From assembly GCA_902785785.1 (NCBI GenBank), contig CADAAA010000001.1, forward strand, positions 248,001-312,000: a stretch of 64,000 bases of DNA, given 5' to 3'. This document shows positions 25,501 through 32,758 of this stretch, piece after piece. The notes under the pieces were generated by a model. It was not told the DNA's origin. It was given only the letters and a program-made list of their open reading frames with translations, and searched no databases. The position numbers and the translations under genes were made by a program. Positions within the stretch are counted from its first letter, which is position 1. Each line of letters starts with the position of its first letter. The DNA is from an uncultured Bacteroidia bacterium (GTDB lineage Bacteria; Bacteroidota; Bacteroidia; Bacteroidales; UBA932).

Positions 25501-25695
25501 GCCCGGCATCGTGATGACGGCCGTCGCCTGCCCGCCCCCGACGGGAACGGTATAGATATCCCCGTCATAACTGAAGTATATCTGCTTCCCGTCCGGGGAA
25601 AGCGACGGATGCGACGCGAAGCGGATGTTCTCCGCAACTGCGGCAGTGGTAGCGACCATCATCACAATGGCCGTGAGGATAAATCTTTTATTCAT
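22600..25695 (-). CDS. tricorn-type S41 family protease
   Basis: This is a periplasmic protein of 1031 residues with a cleaved signal (VMMVATTAAVAEN). The first half carries WD40/PD40-like beta-propeller repeats with SPDGKQIYFS, SPDGKWLAFSS, SPDGKKFALV, YDGNWLAFDA and TPDGKYMYLL, as in the tricorn core. From about residue 660 follow the C1 helical domain, a PDZ domain (GILADSPADRHGIDVRKGDELIAVNGV, about 770-800) and the S41 catalytic domain. ALILDLRYNNGG and NEHSLSDAE place the serine nucleophile near residue 925. Such proteins trim peptides from larger proteases. It has its own promoter with a palindrome array just upstream. Confidence 0.92.
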   Translation of the reverse strand: MNKRFILTAIVMMVATTAAVAENIRFASHPSLSPDGKQIYFSYDGDIYTVPVGGGQATAVITMPGVQDSPLVSPDGKWLAFSSDIQGNNDVYVVPVNGGQAVQLTFHEAPDVPVNWSAKSDFVYFESTRASARKTTFKVAVAGGTPQLMFDGYFNTIVNLAENPKTGEFLFNESMESISFPTRKRYVGDHNPNIKLWNPKSKAYTELTDYIGKDQWPMADKDGNIYYVSDELNKESNIVKYVKGGKPQQLTSFDKSVQYPSIAHNGSAIVFLKDYEIHVLEPSTGKVSVPQINIASGSVEVRRSFEGQTPTAADVSPDGKKFALVIRGRLYISDTKCKYLQMLDTPSDERVDQVVWGNDSKTVYYTRTDKGWTNLYKISADGSSGETPVFLSQNNTKSLAVDKKREKLAFIDGSRAVMLHDMKAGTTVKAAEAEFWSFQNYDLAFSYDGNWLAFDAMHMFEPDIFLYNLKDGSLRNFTNSASVEESAVFTPDGKYMYLLANPTATSYPRGARSALYKLPLQKYDTPFKSEKVDELFRDKKDEPKKDSVVVIDFKDIHERMTRVEREGSQGSPYIYTSKGKDYLLYRSMGSGTPGVFSLEISDPDAKPKQVKDLNGGTFFSCKDALYCLASGAIYKVDPAAATATKTEVKKDVEAVLDDEFRQMFYETWAVLEQNYYDVNFHGADWPAVRDYYASLLPYVRTRANLRTLLADLLGELNSSHLGFTSTGSEEKNETRIRTYGTGIVFDNASPYKVAGILADSPADRHGIDVRKGDELIAVNGVRVDKAQNREKYFSGAVPADELKLRFSRGGKEFDVKVHTTTFSSIKTLAYKEWEEQRAEIVSDRTGGRVGYIHMRAMGAEDLDSFLLKMHTEVYDKDALILDLRYNNGGNVHKEVIDFLRGQAHFEWAYRDFPKASHPNVAPAGKPIVVLVNEHSLSDAEVTSNGIKTLGIAKLVGTETYRWIIFTSSVRLLDGSTCRMPAWGCYSVIDGSDLENTGVKPDIYVKNTFKDRLEGKDPQLDAAIAEVIREMR

Positions 25696-25775
25696 ATGTC
25701 AATATATAATTTCTCTGTTCAAACTTCGGCAGAATGCTCCCCCCTCATTCCCTTACTAACTTCCACCCCTTTCTC

Positions 25776-25807
25776 CAAATATAGTCCTTCTTCCCGACAA
25801 TCCCAAA
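25776..25807 (-). promoter_or_regulatory. Full Bacteroidetes-type promoter of the tricorn gene
   Basis: On the minus strand TTTG (25807-25804), a 20-nt spacer and TATATTTG (25783-25776) match the -33/-7 consensus very well. The leader is about 70-75 nt. The nearest palindrome of the 25832-25960 array lies 25 bp upstream of the -33 element, a natural place for an operator. Confidence 0.75.
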
Positions 25808-25831
25808 CTTCCCTCCTCCCGGCTATATGAC

Positions 25832-25960
25832 AAGCACAAAAGGGAGCATTTTGTGCTTAAAATGGAGAAGTGGGAGCAAATAAAGCACAAATGCTGGAGT
25901 TTTGTGCTTAAAATGAAGGTGTTAGTGTGAAATAAGCACAAAACAACTGTATTTGTGCTT
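25832..25960. repeat. Three 27-bp palindromes at exact 51-bp period
   Basis: Units are 25832-25858, 25883-25909 and 25934-25960. Each has a left arm AAGCACAAA(A) and a right arm (T)TTTGTGCTT around a 7-9 nt centre that differs in each unit (GGGAGCA, TGCTGGAG, CAACTGTA). The 24 nt between units are mostly different, though the first two are followed by AAAATG. Start-to-start distance is 51 bp twice. The array sits between truB (upstream on the minus strand) and the tricorn promoter. The surrounding 320-bp gap holds no gene. There are no cas genes and the unit centres vary, so it is not CRISPR. Confidence 0.9.
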
Positions 25961-26015
25961 ATTTGAAGGCGAGGTAACAGGGGCGATGAGGAAGGAGGCA
26001 ATAGGGAGGCTGAGG

Positions 26016-27029
26016 TTATTGAAGGATGGCGAGGGCGTCCGGGAGGGAGAGGGCGTCCTCGACGGGGATGCCGCCGTTACGGGTGCGGCGGAGGCTGCTG
26101 AGGAAGGCGCCGCTGCCCAGGGCTTCGCCCAGGTCGCGCGCCAGGGCACGTATGTACGTGCCTTTCGAGCAGTCCACCCGCACCATCGCCGTCGGCAGGT
26201 TATAAGCCGAGATGTCCGCCACATGGATCCTGTTATTCCTGCCGTTTCCATCTCCAGCCGAGGGTATGGGTCCTGAAAATGCCTCACTTCGTTCGGCCCC
26301 TCCCATCGCAGGCGATGGGCCCCTCCCTCTTATGTTGCCGAGGGTGGCACAATTTTCGGGACCCATACCCTCGGCTTTGGGAACAAAGTCATCGTGAGGA
26401 GTCAAACTGTTCGGAGGTGGCTGGCAGATAGAAGAAGAGGCTGGAATGAATCTCTCAAGTTCAAGTGAGTAGATGTTGATCCTTTGCCGGGAGAGGAGGT
26501 CGGTGGCGGCATGGTCGAAGGCCGTGCCGGTGCGCTGCGCCTCGCGGTAGGCCCTGCGGGCCATCTCGTAGGCGCGGATGCCGTCGACGGACTTCGCCGA
26601 GAAGAGCGGCGCGACCTGGTCCTGCTCCCCGACGAAGTCGGGCAGCACGGACTGCAGCGCCGCCTCCGACACCCCGTCCAACGGGAACAGACTGTCTATC
26701 TCTTTCTCCAGGTCGTATGACGGGGTAGTCGCCCCGAAGGTGACTCCGGCCAGATACTGCTTGGGCGACGCTTGAAGTTCCTCGGCCAGTTTCGTAGCCT
26801 TGCCGATGCACACGAGCAACACCCCGGTAGCGAGGGGGTCCAGCGTACCGGCATGTCCTACTTTTAGGTTCTTCTTGTGGAAATGCTTGATGGCCTGGTA
26901 CTTGACCTTGCGGATGACATCCGCGGAGGTCCATCTGTATGGCTTGTCCACCGGGAGGATTATCCCTTCCGGATAGTCGTCGATGTTGTCCGTCAGGGTC
27001 ATTCCCCGGCGTGCCACAAGTGCTGCCAT
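26016..27029 (-). CDS. truB: tRNA pseudouridine(55) synthase with a ~75-residue insert
   Basis: TruB makes pseudouridine 55 in the T-loop of tRNAs. The core is intact: LPVDKPYRWTSADVIRKVKY, the catalytic GTLDPLATGVL (Asp64), QYLAGVTFGATTPSYD, PLFSAKSVDGIRAYEMAR, INIYSLELERF and then VDCSKGTYIRALARDLGEAL. The length of 337 residues exceeds the usual Bacteroidetes size, because about 75 residues separate INIYSLELERF (184-194) from SAYNLPTAMVRVDC (about 274-287), which normally follow almost directly. Residues about 218-258 of the insert are encoded by a palindromic DNA element (26256-26376). The frame stays open. It is the last gene of the dcw-rpiB run; an internal ATG at 27002 may be the true start. 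Confidence 0.9.
   Translation of the reverse strand: MAALVARRGMTLTDNIDDYPEGIILPVDKPYRWTSADVIRKVKYQAIKHFHKKNLKVGHAGTLDPLATGVLLVCIGKATKLAEELQASPKQYLAGVTFGATTPSYDLEKEIDSLFPLDGVSEAALQSVLPDFVGEQDQVAPLFSAKSVDGIRAYEMARRAYREAQRTGTAFDHAATDLLSRQRINIYSLELERFIPASSSICQPPPNSLTPHDDFVPKAEGMGPENCATLGNIRGRGPSPAMGGAERSEAFSGPIPSAGDGNGRNNRIHVADISAYNLPTAMVRVDCSKGTYIRALARDLGEALGSGAFLSSLRRTRNGGIPVEDALSLPDALAILQ
26256..26376. mobile_element. 121-bp palindromic element in frame inside truB
   Basis: Terminal inverted repeats 26256-26280 and 26352-26376 match at 24 of 25 positions (outer part AGCCGAGGGTATGGGTCC). Inside lies a second perfect palindrome, CCCATCGC-AG-GCGATGGG (26306-26323). Read in the truB frame the element gives KAEGMGPEN... 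through GPSPAMGGAERSEA to FSGPIPSAG. Because of the symmetry, the opposite strand also encodes AEGMGPEN and FSGPIPSA. There is no transposase, so it is non-autonomous, like MITE/REP or Rickettsia-style palindromic elements inserted into genes. No target duplication is obvious. I did not find a second copy in the window. Confidence 0.85.
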
Positions 27030-27066
27030 AGTCAGATTGTCAGGGCCTTAAGCCAAAGCGGCGCAG

Positions 27067-27495
27067 CTATACAGGGATCTTGTCGATCCTTCTCTTGTGC
27101 CTGCCGCCTGCGAACTCGGTCAGCAGCCATGCGCGCACGATGCTGACCGCCATGCGGTAGCTGATGAAGCGCGCCGGCATCACCAGCACGTTTGCGTCGT
27201 TGTGCTCCTTGACGAGCTTGCCGACAGCGGTGTTCCAAGCCAGGCCGGCGCGGATGCCGCGATGATGGTTCAGCGTCATCGCCATCCCGTTGCCGGTGCC
27301 GCAGAGCGCGATGCCGCGGTCCACCTCGCCATTCTCGACGGCGGTGGCCAGCGGATGCGCCACGTCGGCGTAATCCATGCTCTCGGTACTGTCGGTACCG
27401 AAATTCACCACTTCGTATCCCTTACCCAGCAGATACGAGATCAGCCGTGCCTTGTATTCGACTCCGGCGTGATCCGAGCAAATACCTATCTTCAT
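27067..27495 (-). CDS. rpiB: ribose 5-phosphate isomerase B
   Basis: RpiB interconverts ribose 5-phosphate and ribulose 5-phosphate. From the ATG at 27495 the protein has 142 residues and opens MKIGICSDHAGVEYKARL, the family start. The active-site Cys and phosphate loop are in GIALCGTGNGMAMTLNHHRG, and NDANVLVMPARFISY follows as usual. A longer frame to 27534 would overlap gltX. It lies 13 nt after gltX and 37 nt before truB on the same strand. Together with gnd and AraD it connects to the pentose phosphate pool, but its position suggests cotranscription with the division genes. Confidence 0.93.
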   Translation of the reverse strand: MKIGICSDHAGVEYKARLISYLLGKGYEVVNFGTDSTESMDYADVAHPLATAVENGEVDRGIALCGTGNGMAMTLNHHRGIRAGLAWNTAVGKLVKEHNDANVLVMPARFISYRMAVSIVRAWLLTEFAGGRHKRRIDKIPV

Positions 27496-27508
27496 AGCCA
27501 AATGCGTT

Positions 27509-29119
27509 TTATTTTCCCAACTTTTCCCCGGCACGGGATATCCTGGCCAGGAATTCCTCCTTCCCGATGAAGGAAAGGATGTCGGCGATGCCCAGGCCGC
27601 TGGAGGCGCCCGAAAGCGCCAGGCGCAGGCAGTTCATCACCTTGCCCATCGGCCACTCGTTGCCGCGGATGAACTCCTCGAGCTCGGTCCCGACGGCCTC
27701 GGCCGTCCAGGGACCCTCGTACGAGGCCATGTGCTCCGCGGCCTTGAAGGCCAGCGTATAATTCTCTTCCTTCCAGAACTTCGCCACATCCTTCTCCACG
27801 TACTCCTGCGGAGCCTTGAAAAGGTATGGCGCGATGGTCCAGAAATCTGCCACGAAAGTTGCGCGCTCCTTGATCAGCGCCACCACGCCCTTTACGTAGT
27901 TCTTTGACACGGAAGCGGCAGCAAAATCATGGCTGACCGGGCATTTGTAGCAGCCCGTTACCTTGATACCGTTTTCTTCGAGTATGGGGACGAACAAGTC
28001 AGTCAGTTCCTCGTCGGACTTCATCCTGAGATACTCCTTGTTGAACCACTTGGCCTTGTCCGGATTGAACTTCGCTCCGGCCTTCTGGACCTTCTCCATC
28101 GAGAAGTTCTGGATCAGTTCGTCCAGTGTGAACAGTTCGCGGTCGTCGCCGGGGTTCCACCCAAGCATGGCCAGCATGTTCACGAATGCCTCGGGGAAAT
28201 ACCCGTCCTCACGGTATCCGTGAGAAGCTTCCCCTTCAGCATTGACCCAGCGCAGCGGGAATACCGGGAAGCCCAGCTTGTCTCCGTCACGTTTGCTCAG
28301 CTTGCCGTTCCCGACGGGCTTGAGCAGCAGCGACAGGTGTGCGAAATGCGGACGCGTGTCCTCCCAACCGAATGCCTTGTAGAGCATGTAATGCAGGGGC
28401 AGGGAAGGCAGCCATTCCTCTCCGCGGATGACCTCGGTGATCTCCATCAGATGGTCATCCACAATGTTTGCCAGATGGTATGTAGGCAGTTCGTCTGCAC
28501 GTTTCCACAGGACCTTGTCGTCGAGGGTATCGGTATTGACCTCGATGTGTCCGCGGATCATGTCGTCCATTGCGACGACGGTATTCTCCGGCATCTTGAA
28601 GCGGATGGTCCAGTTGGCGGTCTCCTTCAGCCTTTGCTGAGTCTCTTCGGGACTGAGCGTCAGGGAGTTGCAGAGCGACAGGCGGGACTTCTGGTTGTAG
28701 GTGAAAGTCTCGCCGCGCCCTTCGGCAGCGGCCCTCGCCGCCTCGAGATCCTCGGAAGAATCGAAGGCGTAGTAGGCATAGCCGTTGGCGATGAGCTGCT
28801 CGGCATACTTGCGGTAAATGCCGCGCCGCTGGCTCTGCCTGTACGGCGCGTGCGGATGGCGCTCCGACGGCGTCTCTACGACGCGGCCGTCGGAGTCCAC
28901 TCCTTCATCGGGTACGATACCGCACCATTTCAGCGCCTCGATGATGTATTCCTCTGCACCGGGCACGAAACGGTTGGAGTCGGTATCCTCGATGCGGAGG
29001 ATGAAATCGCCTTTTCTCTGCTTGGCAAACAGGTAGTTGTAGAGCGCCGTACGGACCCCGCCCATGTGCAGGGGGCCGGTCGGGGACGGCGCGAATCTCA
29101 CTCTCGTTCTTCTTTCCAT
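27509..29119 (-). CDS. gltX: glutamyl-tRNA synthetase
   Basis: GltX charges tRNA-Glu. The class I signatures are RFAPSPTGPLHMGGVRTALYN (HIGH motif as HMGG) at residues 8-27 and KLSKRDGDKLG (KMSKS motif) near 260. LRIEDTDSNR is the glutamate-binding segment, and the alpha-helical anticodon domain fills the last 180 residues. The length is 536 residues, a little longer than the E. coli enzyme, as is normal in Bacteroidales. Only one base separates it from ftsZ, so it is the first translation gene added to the end of the dcw run. Confidence 0.95.
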   Translation of the reverse strand: MERRTRVRFAPSPTGPLHMGGVRTALYNYLFAKQRKGDFILRIEDTDSNRFVPGAEEYIIEALKWCGIVPDEGVDSDGRVVETPSERHPHAPYRQSQRRGIYRKYAEQLIANGYAYYAFDSSEDLEAARAAAEGRGETFTYNQKSRLSLCNSLTLSPEETQQRLKETANWTIRFKMPENTVVAMDDMIRGHIEVNTDTLDDKVLWKRADELPTYHLANIVDDHLMEITEVIRGEEWLPSLPLHYMLYKAFGWEDTRPHFAHLSLLLKPVGNGKLSKRDGDKLGFPVFPLRWVNAEGEASHGYREDGYFPEAFVNMLAMLGWNPGDDRELFTLDELIQNFSMEKVQKAGAKFNPDKAKWFNKEYLRMKSDEELTDLFVPILEENGIKVTGCYKCPVSHDFAAASVSKNYVKGVVALIKERATFVADFWTIAPYLFKAPQEYVEKDVAKFWKEENYTLAFKAAEHMASYEGPWTAEAVGTELEEFIRGNEWPMGKVMNCLRLALSGASSGLGIADILSFIGKEEFLARISRAGEKLGK

Positions 29120-29120
29120 A

Positions 29121-30401
29121 CTATTTCTCGTTACGGGTGCTCCTGCGGATGGCAGGAATGTTCTCCAGCGTGCTGAAATCTTCTCCGTTCTCCATCAGCA
29201 GGACGGGCTTGTTCTGTTCGTCGAACACCGGATGGCTGTTCTGGGTGTTGAAACCGATGGTCTGGATGACGCTTCCTTCCGTGGCGGGAAGGCTGCGTCC
29301 CTCCTCGCTGTCCATCACCCTCTTCTTGTCGAAGACATAGTCGTTGTCGAGGATGATGAGGTTGCCGAGGTCCACGTTGGTGATCTTGTTGAGCTTGTTG
29401 TACTCGAATCCAGTGGCAACGACCGTCACGCGGATGGTGTCGTCGGCGTCGGGATCGTCGTTCCAGATGATGCCGCGCTTGAACATCGTGAATTTTCCGA
29501 GGGCGTCGCGGATCTTGTTGGTCAGGGTGTTGAGGTCATCCATCTCGATGCCGTTCTCGTTGTTGGCGACGGTGATGTTCAGGAGGACCTTCTGGGCGGT
29601 GTTGACCTCGAAGTCGTTGAGCAGCGGGGAGTTGATGGCCGCCTCGATGGCGTCGTCGATGCGGTTCTGGCCCTTCCCGACGCCGCAGCCCATCAGGGCG
29701 AGGCCGCTGTCCTTCATGACGGTCTTGACATCCTCGAAGTCAACGTTGACATAGCCCTTCTTCTTGATGATCTCCACAACGCTCATGACAGCGGTCGCGA
29801 GCACTTCGTCAGCCTTGGGGAAGGCTTCCTGGATGAGGAGCTTGCCGAACTGCTCGTGGAGTTTCTCGTTGTTGATGATAAGGAGGCTGTCGACATTCTT
29901 CTTCAGCTCGTTGATGCCGTCGATGGCGCGTCCGAGGGCCTCCGGACCTTCGTTCTCGAAGGGCAGGGTCACTACCGCCACGGTCAGGATGCCCCGCTCG
30001 CGGGACATCTTGGCGATGACCGGCGCGGCGCCCGTGCCGGTGCCACCACCCATGCCCGCAGTAATGAAGAGCATGTCGATGGGCGTGCCGAAAACCACGG
30101 CCGCGATCTGGTCCTGCGCATCCAGCGCGGCGTTGCGGCCGGCGGTGGAATTGGTGCCGGCGCCGAGGCCGCGTCCCATCTGGATCTTGGTCGGGACCTC
30201 GCAGCCGTCAAGCGCCTGCGAATCAGTGTTGCAGACTATGAAGTTGCAGCCCTGGACCTGCTGCTTGAACATGTAGTTCACGGCGTTGCAACCGCCGCCG
30301 CCCACTCCGATGACGGAGATCTTGGACTCCTTGGCCGGCACCCAGCTCGCGGGCTGGATCTCTATGCCGTCTAATTCGATGCCTTTGTATATCTCGTTCA
30401 T
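29121..30401 (-). CDS. ftsZ: cell division protein FtsZ
   Basis: FtsZ is the tubulin-like GTPase that forms the division ring. The start is secure: VIGVGGGGCNAVNYM (about 30-44) and the tubulin signature GGGTGTGAAPVIA (118-130) bind GTP, and the T7 loop region VDFEDVKTVM lies near 215. The globular domain ends near 330, a variable linker follows (about 330-400), and the conserved C-terminal peptide that binds FtsA reads NIPAIRRSTR. The length is 426 residues. The gene lies 15 nt after ftsA. Confidence 0.97.
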   Translation of the reverse strand: MNEIYKGIELDGIEIQPASWVPAKESKISVIGVGGGGCNAVNYMFKQQVQGCNFIVCNTDSQALDGCEVPTKIQMGRGLGAGTNSTAGRNAALDAQDQIAAVVFGTPIDMLFITAGMGGGTGTGAAPVIAKMSRERGILTVAVVTLPFENEGPEALGRAIDGINELKKNVDSLLIINNEKLHEQFGKLLIQEAFPKADEVLATAVMSVVEIIKKKGYVNVDFEDVKTVMKDSGLALMGCGVGKGQNRIDDAIEAAINSPLLNDFEVNTAQKVLLNITVANNENGIEMDDLNTLTNKIRDALGKFTMFKRGIIWNDDPDADDTIRVTVVATGFEYNKLNKITNVDLGNLIILDNDYVFDKKRVMDSEEGRSLPATEGSVIQTIGFNTQNSHPVFDEQNKPVLLMENGEDFSTLENIPAIRRSTRNEK

Positions 30402-30416
30402 AATGCTGTCCTCCCG

Positions 30417-31976
30417 TTATTCTTCCATTCCGTCGTAGCCGTCGTCGATGATCTTGCCCACTGCCGAACCGACTTTCTTGGTTAACGCGTCGAAGGGGTT
30501 CTTCCATACGATCTTCGGGCGTTTCTTAGCCTTCTCCTCTTCCTTCTTCTTCCTGGCTTCCTCCCGGGCGGCGTCGCGCTGCCTGCGTTCCTCGTCCTTC
30601 TCTTTCAGGCGGGCCCAGATGCCGGATTCCTTCTTCTCTTTTTCTTCGGCCGGTTCCGCATTCTCCTGGATATCCTCGACGGGAATCTGCTCATAAACCT
30701 GCTCCTCGGAAGGGATGAATTCCTCCTCGACGGGCTCCTCCGGAGCGGCGGCAGCGGCCTCTTCTTCCTCGTCGTACCTTGCCGGGGGCTCCGACAGGCA
30801 GTTCAGGTATTTGTTCTCCTTGGCCGCCATGATCATTCCCACGGAAGCCACTGCGCTGGTGTCGTTGATCTCGGGGCAGCCCACGAAGGAGAATTTCTGG
30901 CGCGGATATCCGATGCGGATGTTGTAGCCGGAAAGCTCCTTGACATAGGTCGAGAGGTTGGGGATGACGGCCGAGCCTCCGGTGAGGACGATGCCGTTGC
31001 GCAGGTTCCCGCCGAAACCGCTCTCCTGGATCTTGTACAGGCAGGCGTCGATGATCTCCCTGACGCGGCAGGTGATGACCTCCGACAGGTACTTGACCGA
31101 CAGCTGCTTGCATGATCCGGACTCGTGATTGTTGATCTGGATGATCTTGTCGCGGAGCGTGAGTATTTTCTCCGGCATGCAGGCGCCGTATCCCAGCTTG
31201 ATGTTCTCGGCAAGGCCCTCGGAGGTGCCGCACTCGAGCTTGATGTCGTTGGTGATGCTCTTGCCTCCGAAGGGAATGGAGGAATAGTAGCGCATGATGT
31301 CGTTGTGGTAAATGGTGACGGAGGTCGCTCCCGCACCTATCTCGATCAGCGCCACGCCGTTCTCTCGCTCTTCGTCGGAGAGGATCGCTGCGGCGGTGAT
31401 CTCGGGCAGGAAATACTTCTTGGCCACGGCTACTCCAACCTGGTTCATCACCCTGTCAACGTTGTCACTGTGTCTCTTGCGCCCGACGAACACCTTGAAA
31501 TTGCCCTCGAGCGTATCGCTCACCATGCCCTCGATGTCACTCTCGCGGGCGTTGAGATACTCCTCCGTTGTGAAAGACTGTGCCACCACCCCGTACATGA
31601 TCTGCTTCTCCGGATCGGGCAGCGGGTAGGTGTCGATGGCGTTGTTCTTGAGGAAATCGATCTCCTCGCGCGTGATGGAACTCTCGCTGTCCGAACGCTC
31701 GAACTCGGCACGGGCGTTCACCTGGCTGACTTCGTAGCGGGGGAGGCCGGTCACCACCTGGTGAATCTTGATCTTCAGCTCGTCCTCAGCGTCGGCCAGG
31801 GCCGCCCTGACCTTTTCCGCGGCCTTCTGGGGGTTGAATACATAGGAGTTCCGGATGCCTTCCGAAGGGCTTTCCCGGTAGTAAAGCATCTGGACCCCTT
31901 TGCTGCTGATCTGTGCCACTGTAACGGCTATCTTCGACGTTCCCAGGTCGACGGCCGCTATGTATCTCTCGTCCAT
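30417..31976 (-). CDS. ftsA: cell division protein FtsA with long charged tail
   Basis: FtsA is an actin-like ATPase that ties FtsZ filaments to the membrane. The fold is shown by VDLGTSKIAVTVAQI (phosphate 1), GVALIEIGAGATSVTIYHND (phosphate 2) and GIVLTGGSAVIPNLSTYV (adenosine loop), with the 1C domain in between. The protein has 519 residues, about 100 more than E. coli FtsA. From about residue 400 a tail begins that is first acidic (YDEEEEAAAAA, EEPVEEEFIPSEEQ), then a charged coiled coil (RLKEKDEERRQRDAA), and ends in a helix (NPFDALTKKVGSAVGKII) that can be the membrane anchor. This kind of extension is frequent in Bacteroidetes. It lies 5 nt after ftsQ. Confidence 0.95.
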   Translation of the reverse strand: MDERYIAAVDLGTSKIAVTVAQISSKGVQMLYYRESPSEGIRNSYVFNPQKAAEKVRAALADAEDELKIKIHQVVTGLPRYEVSQVNARAEFERSDSESSITREEIDFLKNNAIDTYPLPDPEKQIMYGVVAQSFTTEEYLNARESDIEGMVSDTLEGNFKVFVGRKRHSDNVDRVMNQVGVAVAKKYFLPEITAAAILSDEERENGVALIEIGAGATSVTIYHNDIMRYYSSIPFGGKSITNDIKLECGTSEGLAENIKLGYGACMPEKILTLRDKIIQINNHESGSCKQLSVKYLSEVITCRVREIIDACLYKIQESGFGGNLRNGIVLTGGSAVIPNLSTYVKELSGYNIRIGYPRQKFSFVGCPEINDTSAVASVGMIMAAKENKYLNCLSEPPARYDEEEEAAAAAPEEPVEEEFIPSEEQVYEQIPVEDIQENAEPAEEKEKKESGIWARLKEKDEERRQRDAAREEARKKKEEEKAKKRPKIVWKNPFDALTKKVGSAVGKIIDDGYDGMEE

Positions 31977-31981
31977 ATCCC

Positions 31982-32758
31982 TTATTTTTTACAAACTATC
32001 TGTTTATCGAATTTCACGTTCACTGTACTGTAGTAACCTTCCCCTTTCTCGGGCAGGATGTAGCGGTAGTAGTCCGACATCCTGTCGAACTTGGCCTTGG
32101 CGTCGGCAGGGCTTCCGAAGATGAAGCGCTCCTTGCCCTCGCGCGGGATCATCACGATGTCCCCGTCATCGTTGACATGCATCTGGACTATATTTTCTGC
32201 CCAGATGCGGGACTTGTCCATATAGTCCACCATGGCGATGACTCCGGCGAGCCATGCCCTCTCTTTCTCGCTTTCCGGCGCTCCCTTGTATCCTTCGGGA
32301 GCTGTGATGCATACGGCCCCGTCCATGATGGGCACGGGGGTGGTGTAGTTCTCCTGCAGCGGGAAGATAAAGCCGTTCACGTCGGAGTAGAAGCCGTAGG
32401 AGCCTTTCTGGAAGCGTATCACAGGCTCCCTCTGGGTGAGACGGATGTTGAGCATGCCGTCGTCTGTAGTGTATGCTTCGGTCTTGAGGACGGCGCTCTG
32501 CACGTCCAGGATGGCTTCCACCTTGTGGAGTGCTATGCTGTCGAGCCTCTGTCCGATGTACGCTCCGTAATGCTTGTCCAGGTATCCCTTGATGTCCTCC
32601 TCGGTCACGAACCTGTAGTCGTCGGCGTATTCCACGCGGATGCCCTCGCATGTATGCAGCGCCCTCTCCCGCGCCGTGGCGGCGTGGATGAGCGCGCAGA
32701 GCGCTGCGAGGGCCGCAAGCGCGGCTACGGAGATCAGGATACGGACTTTTGTTTTCAT
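31982..32758 (-). CDS. ftsQ: cell division protein FtsQ
   Basis: FtsQ is a bitopic membrane protein of 258 residues. One N-terminal membrane helix (VRILISVAALAALAALCALIHA) is followed by a POTRA-like domain (VEYADDYRFVTEEDIKGYLDKH) and a beta-domain (AYTTDDGMLNIRLTQREPVIRF, then DVNGFIFPLQE). The pattern and its position between murC and ftsA identify it, although sequence conservation in this family is low. Its ATG overlaps the murC stop by 4 nt, so translation is coupled. It recruits the later division proteins FtsL and FtsW/FtsI in the model systems. Confidence 0.9.
   Translation of the reverse strand: MKTKVRILISVAALAALAALCALIHAATARERALHTCEGIRVEYADDYRFVTEEDIKGYLDKHYGAYIGQRLDSIALHKVEAILDVQSAVLKTEAYTTDDGMLNIRLTQREPVIRFQKGSYGFYSDVNGFIFPLQENYTTPVPIMDGAVCITAPEGYKGAPESEKERAWLAGVIAMVDYMDKSRIWAENIVQMHVNDDGDIVMIPREGKERFIFGSPADAKAKFDRMSDYYRYILPEKGEGYYSTVNVKFDKQIVCKK

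Noticed and set aside
25832-25960. CRISPR-like layout (27-bp repeat, 24-bp spacer, three units)
   Set aside because: Only the palindrome arms are conserved and the middle of each unit varies. There are three units only and no cas genes, so operator or element arrays fit better.
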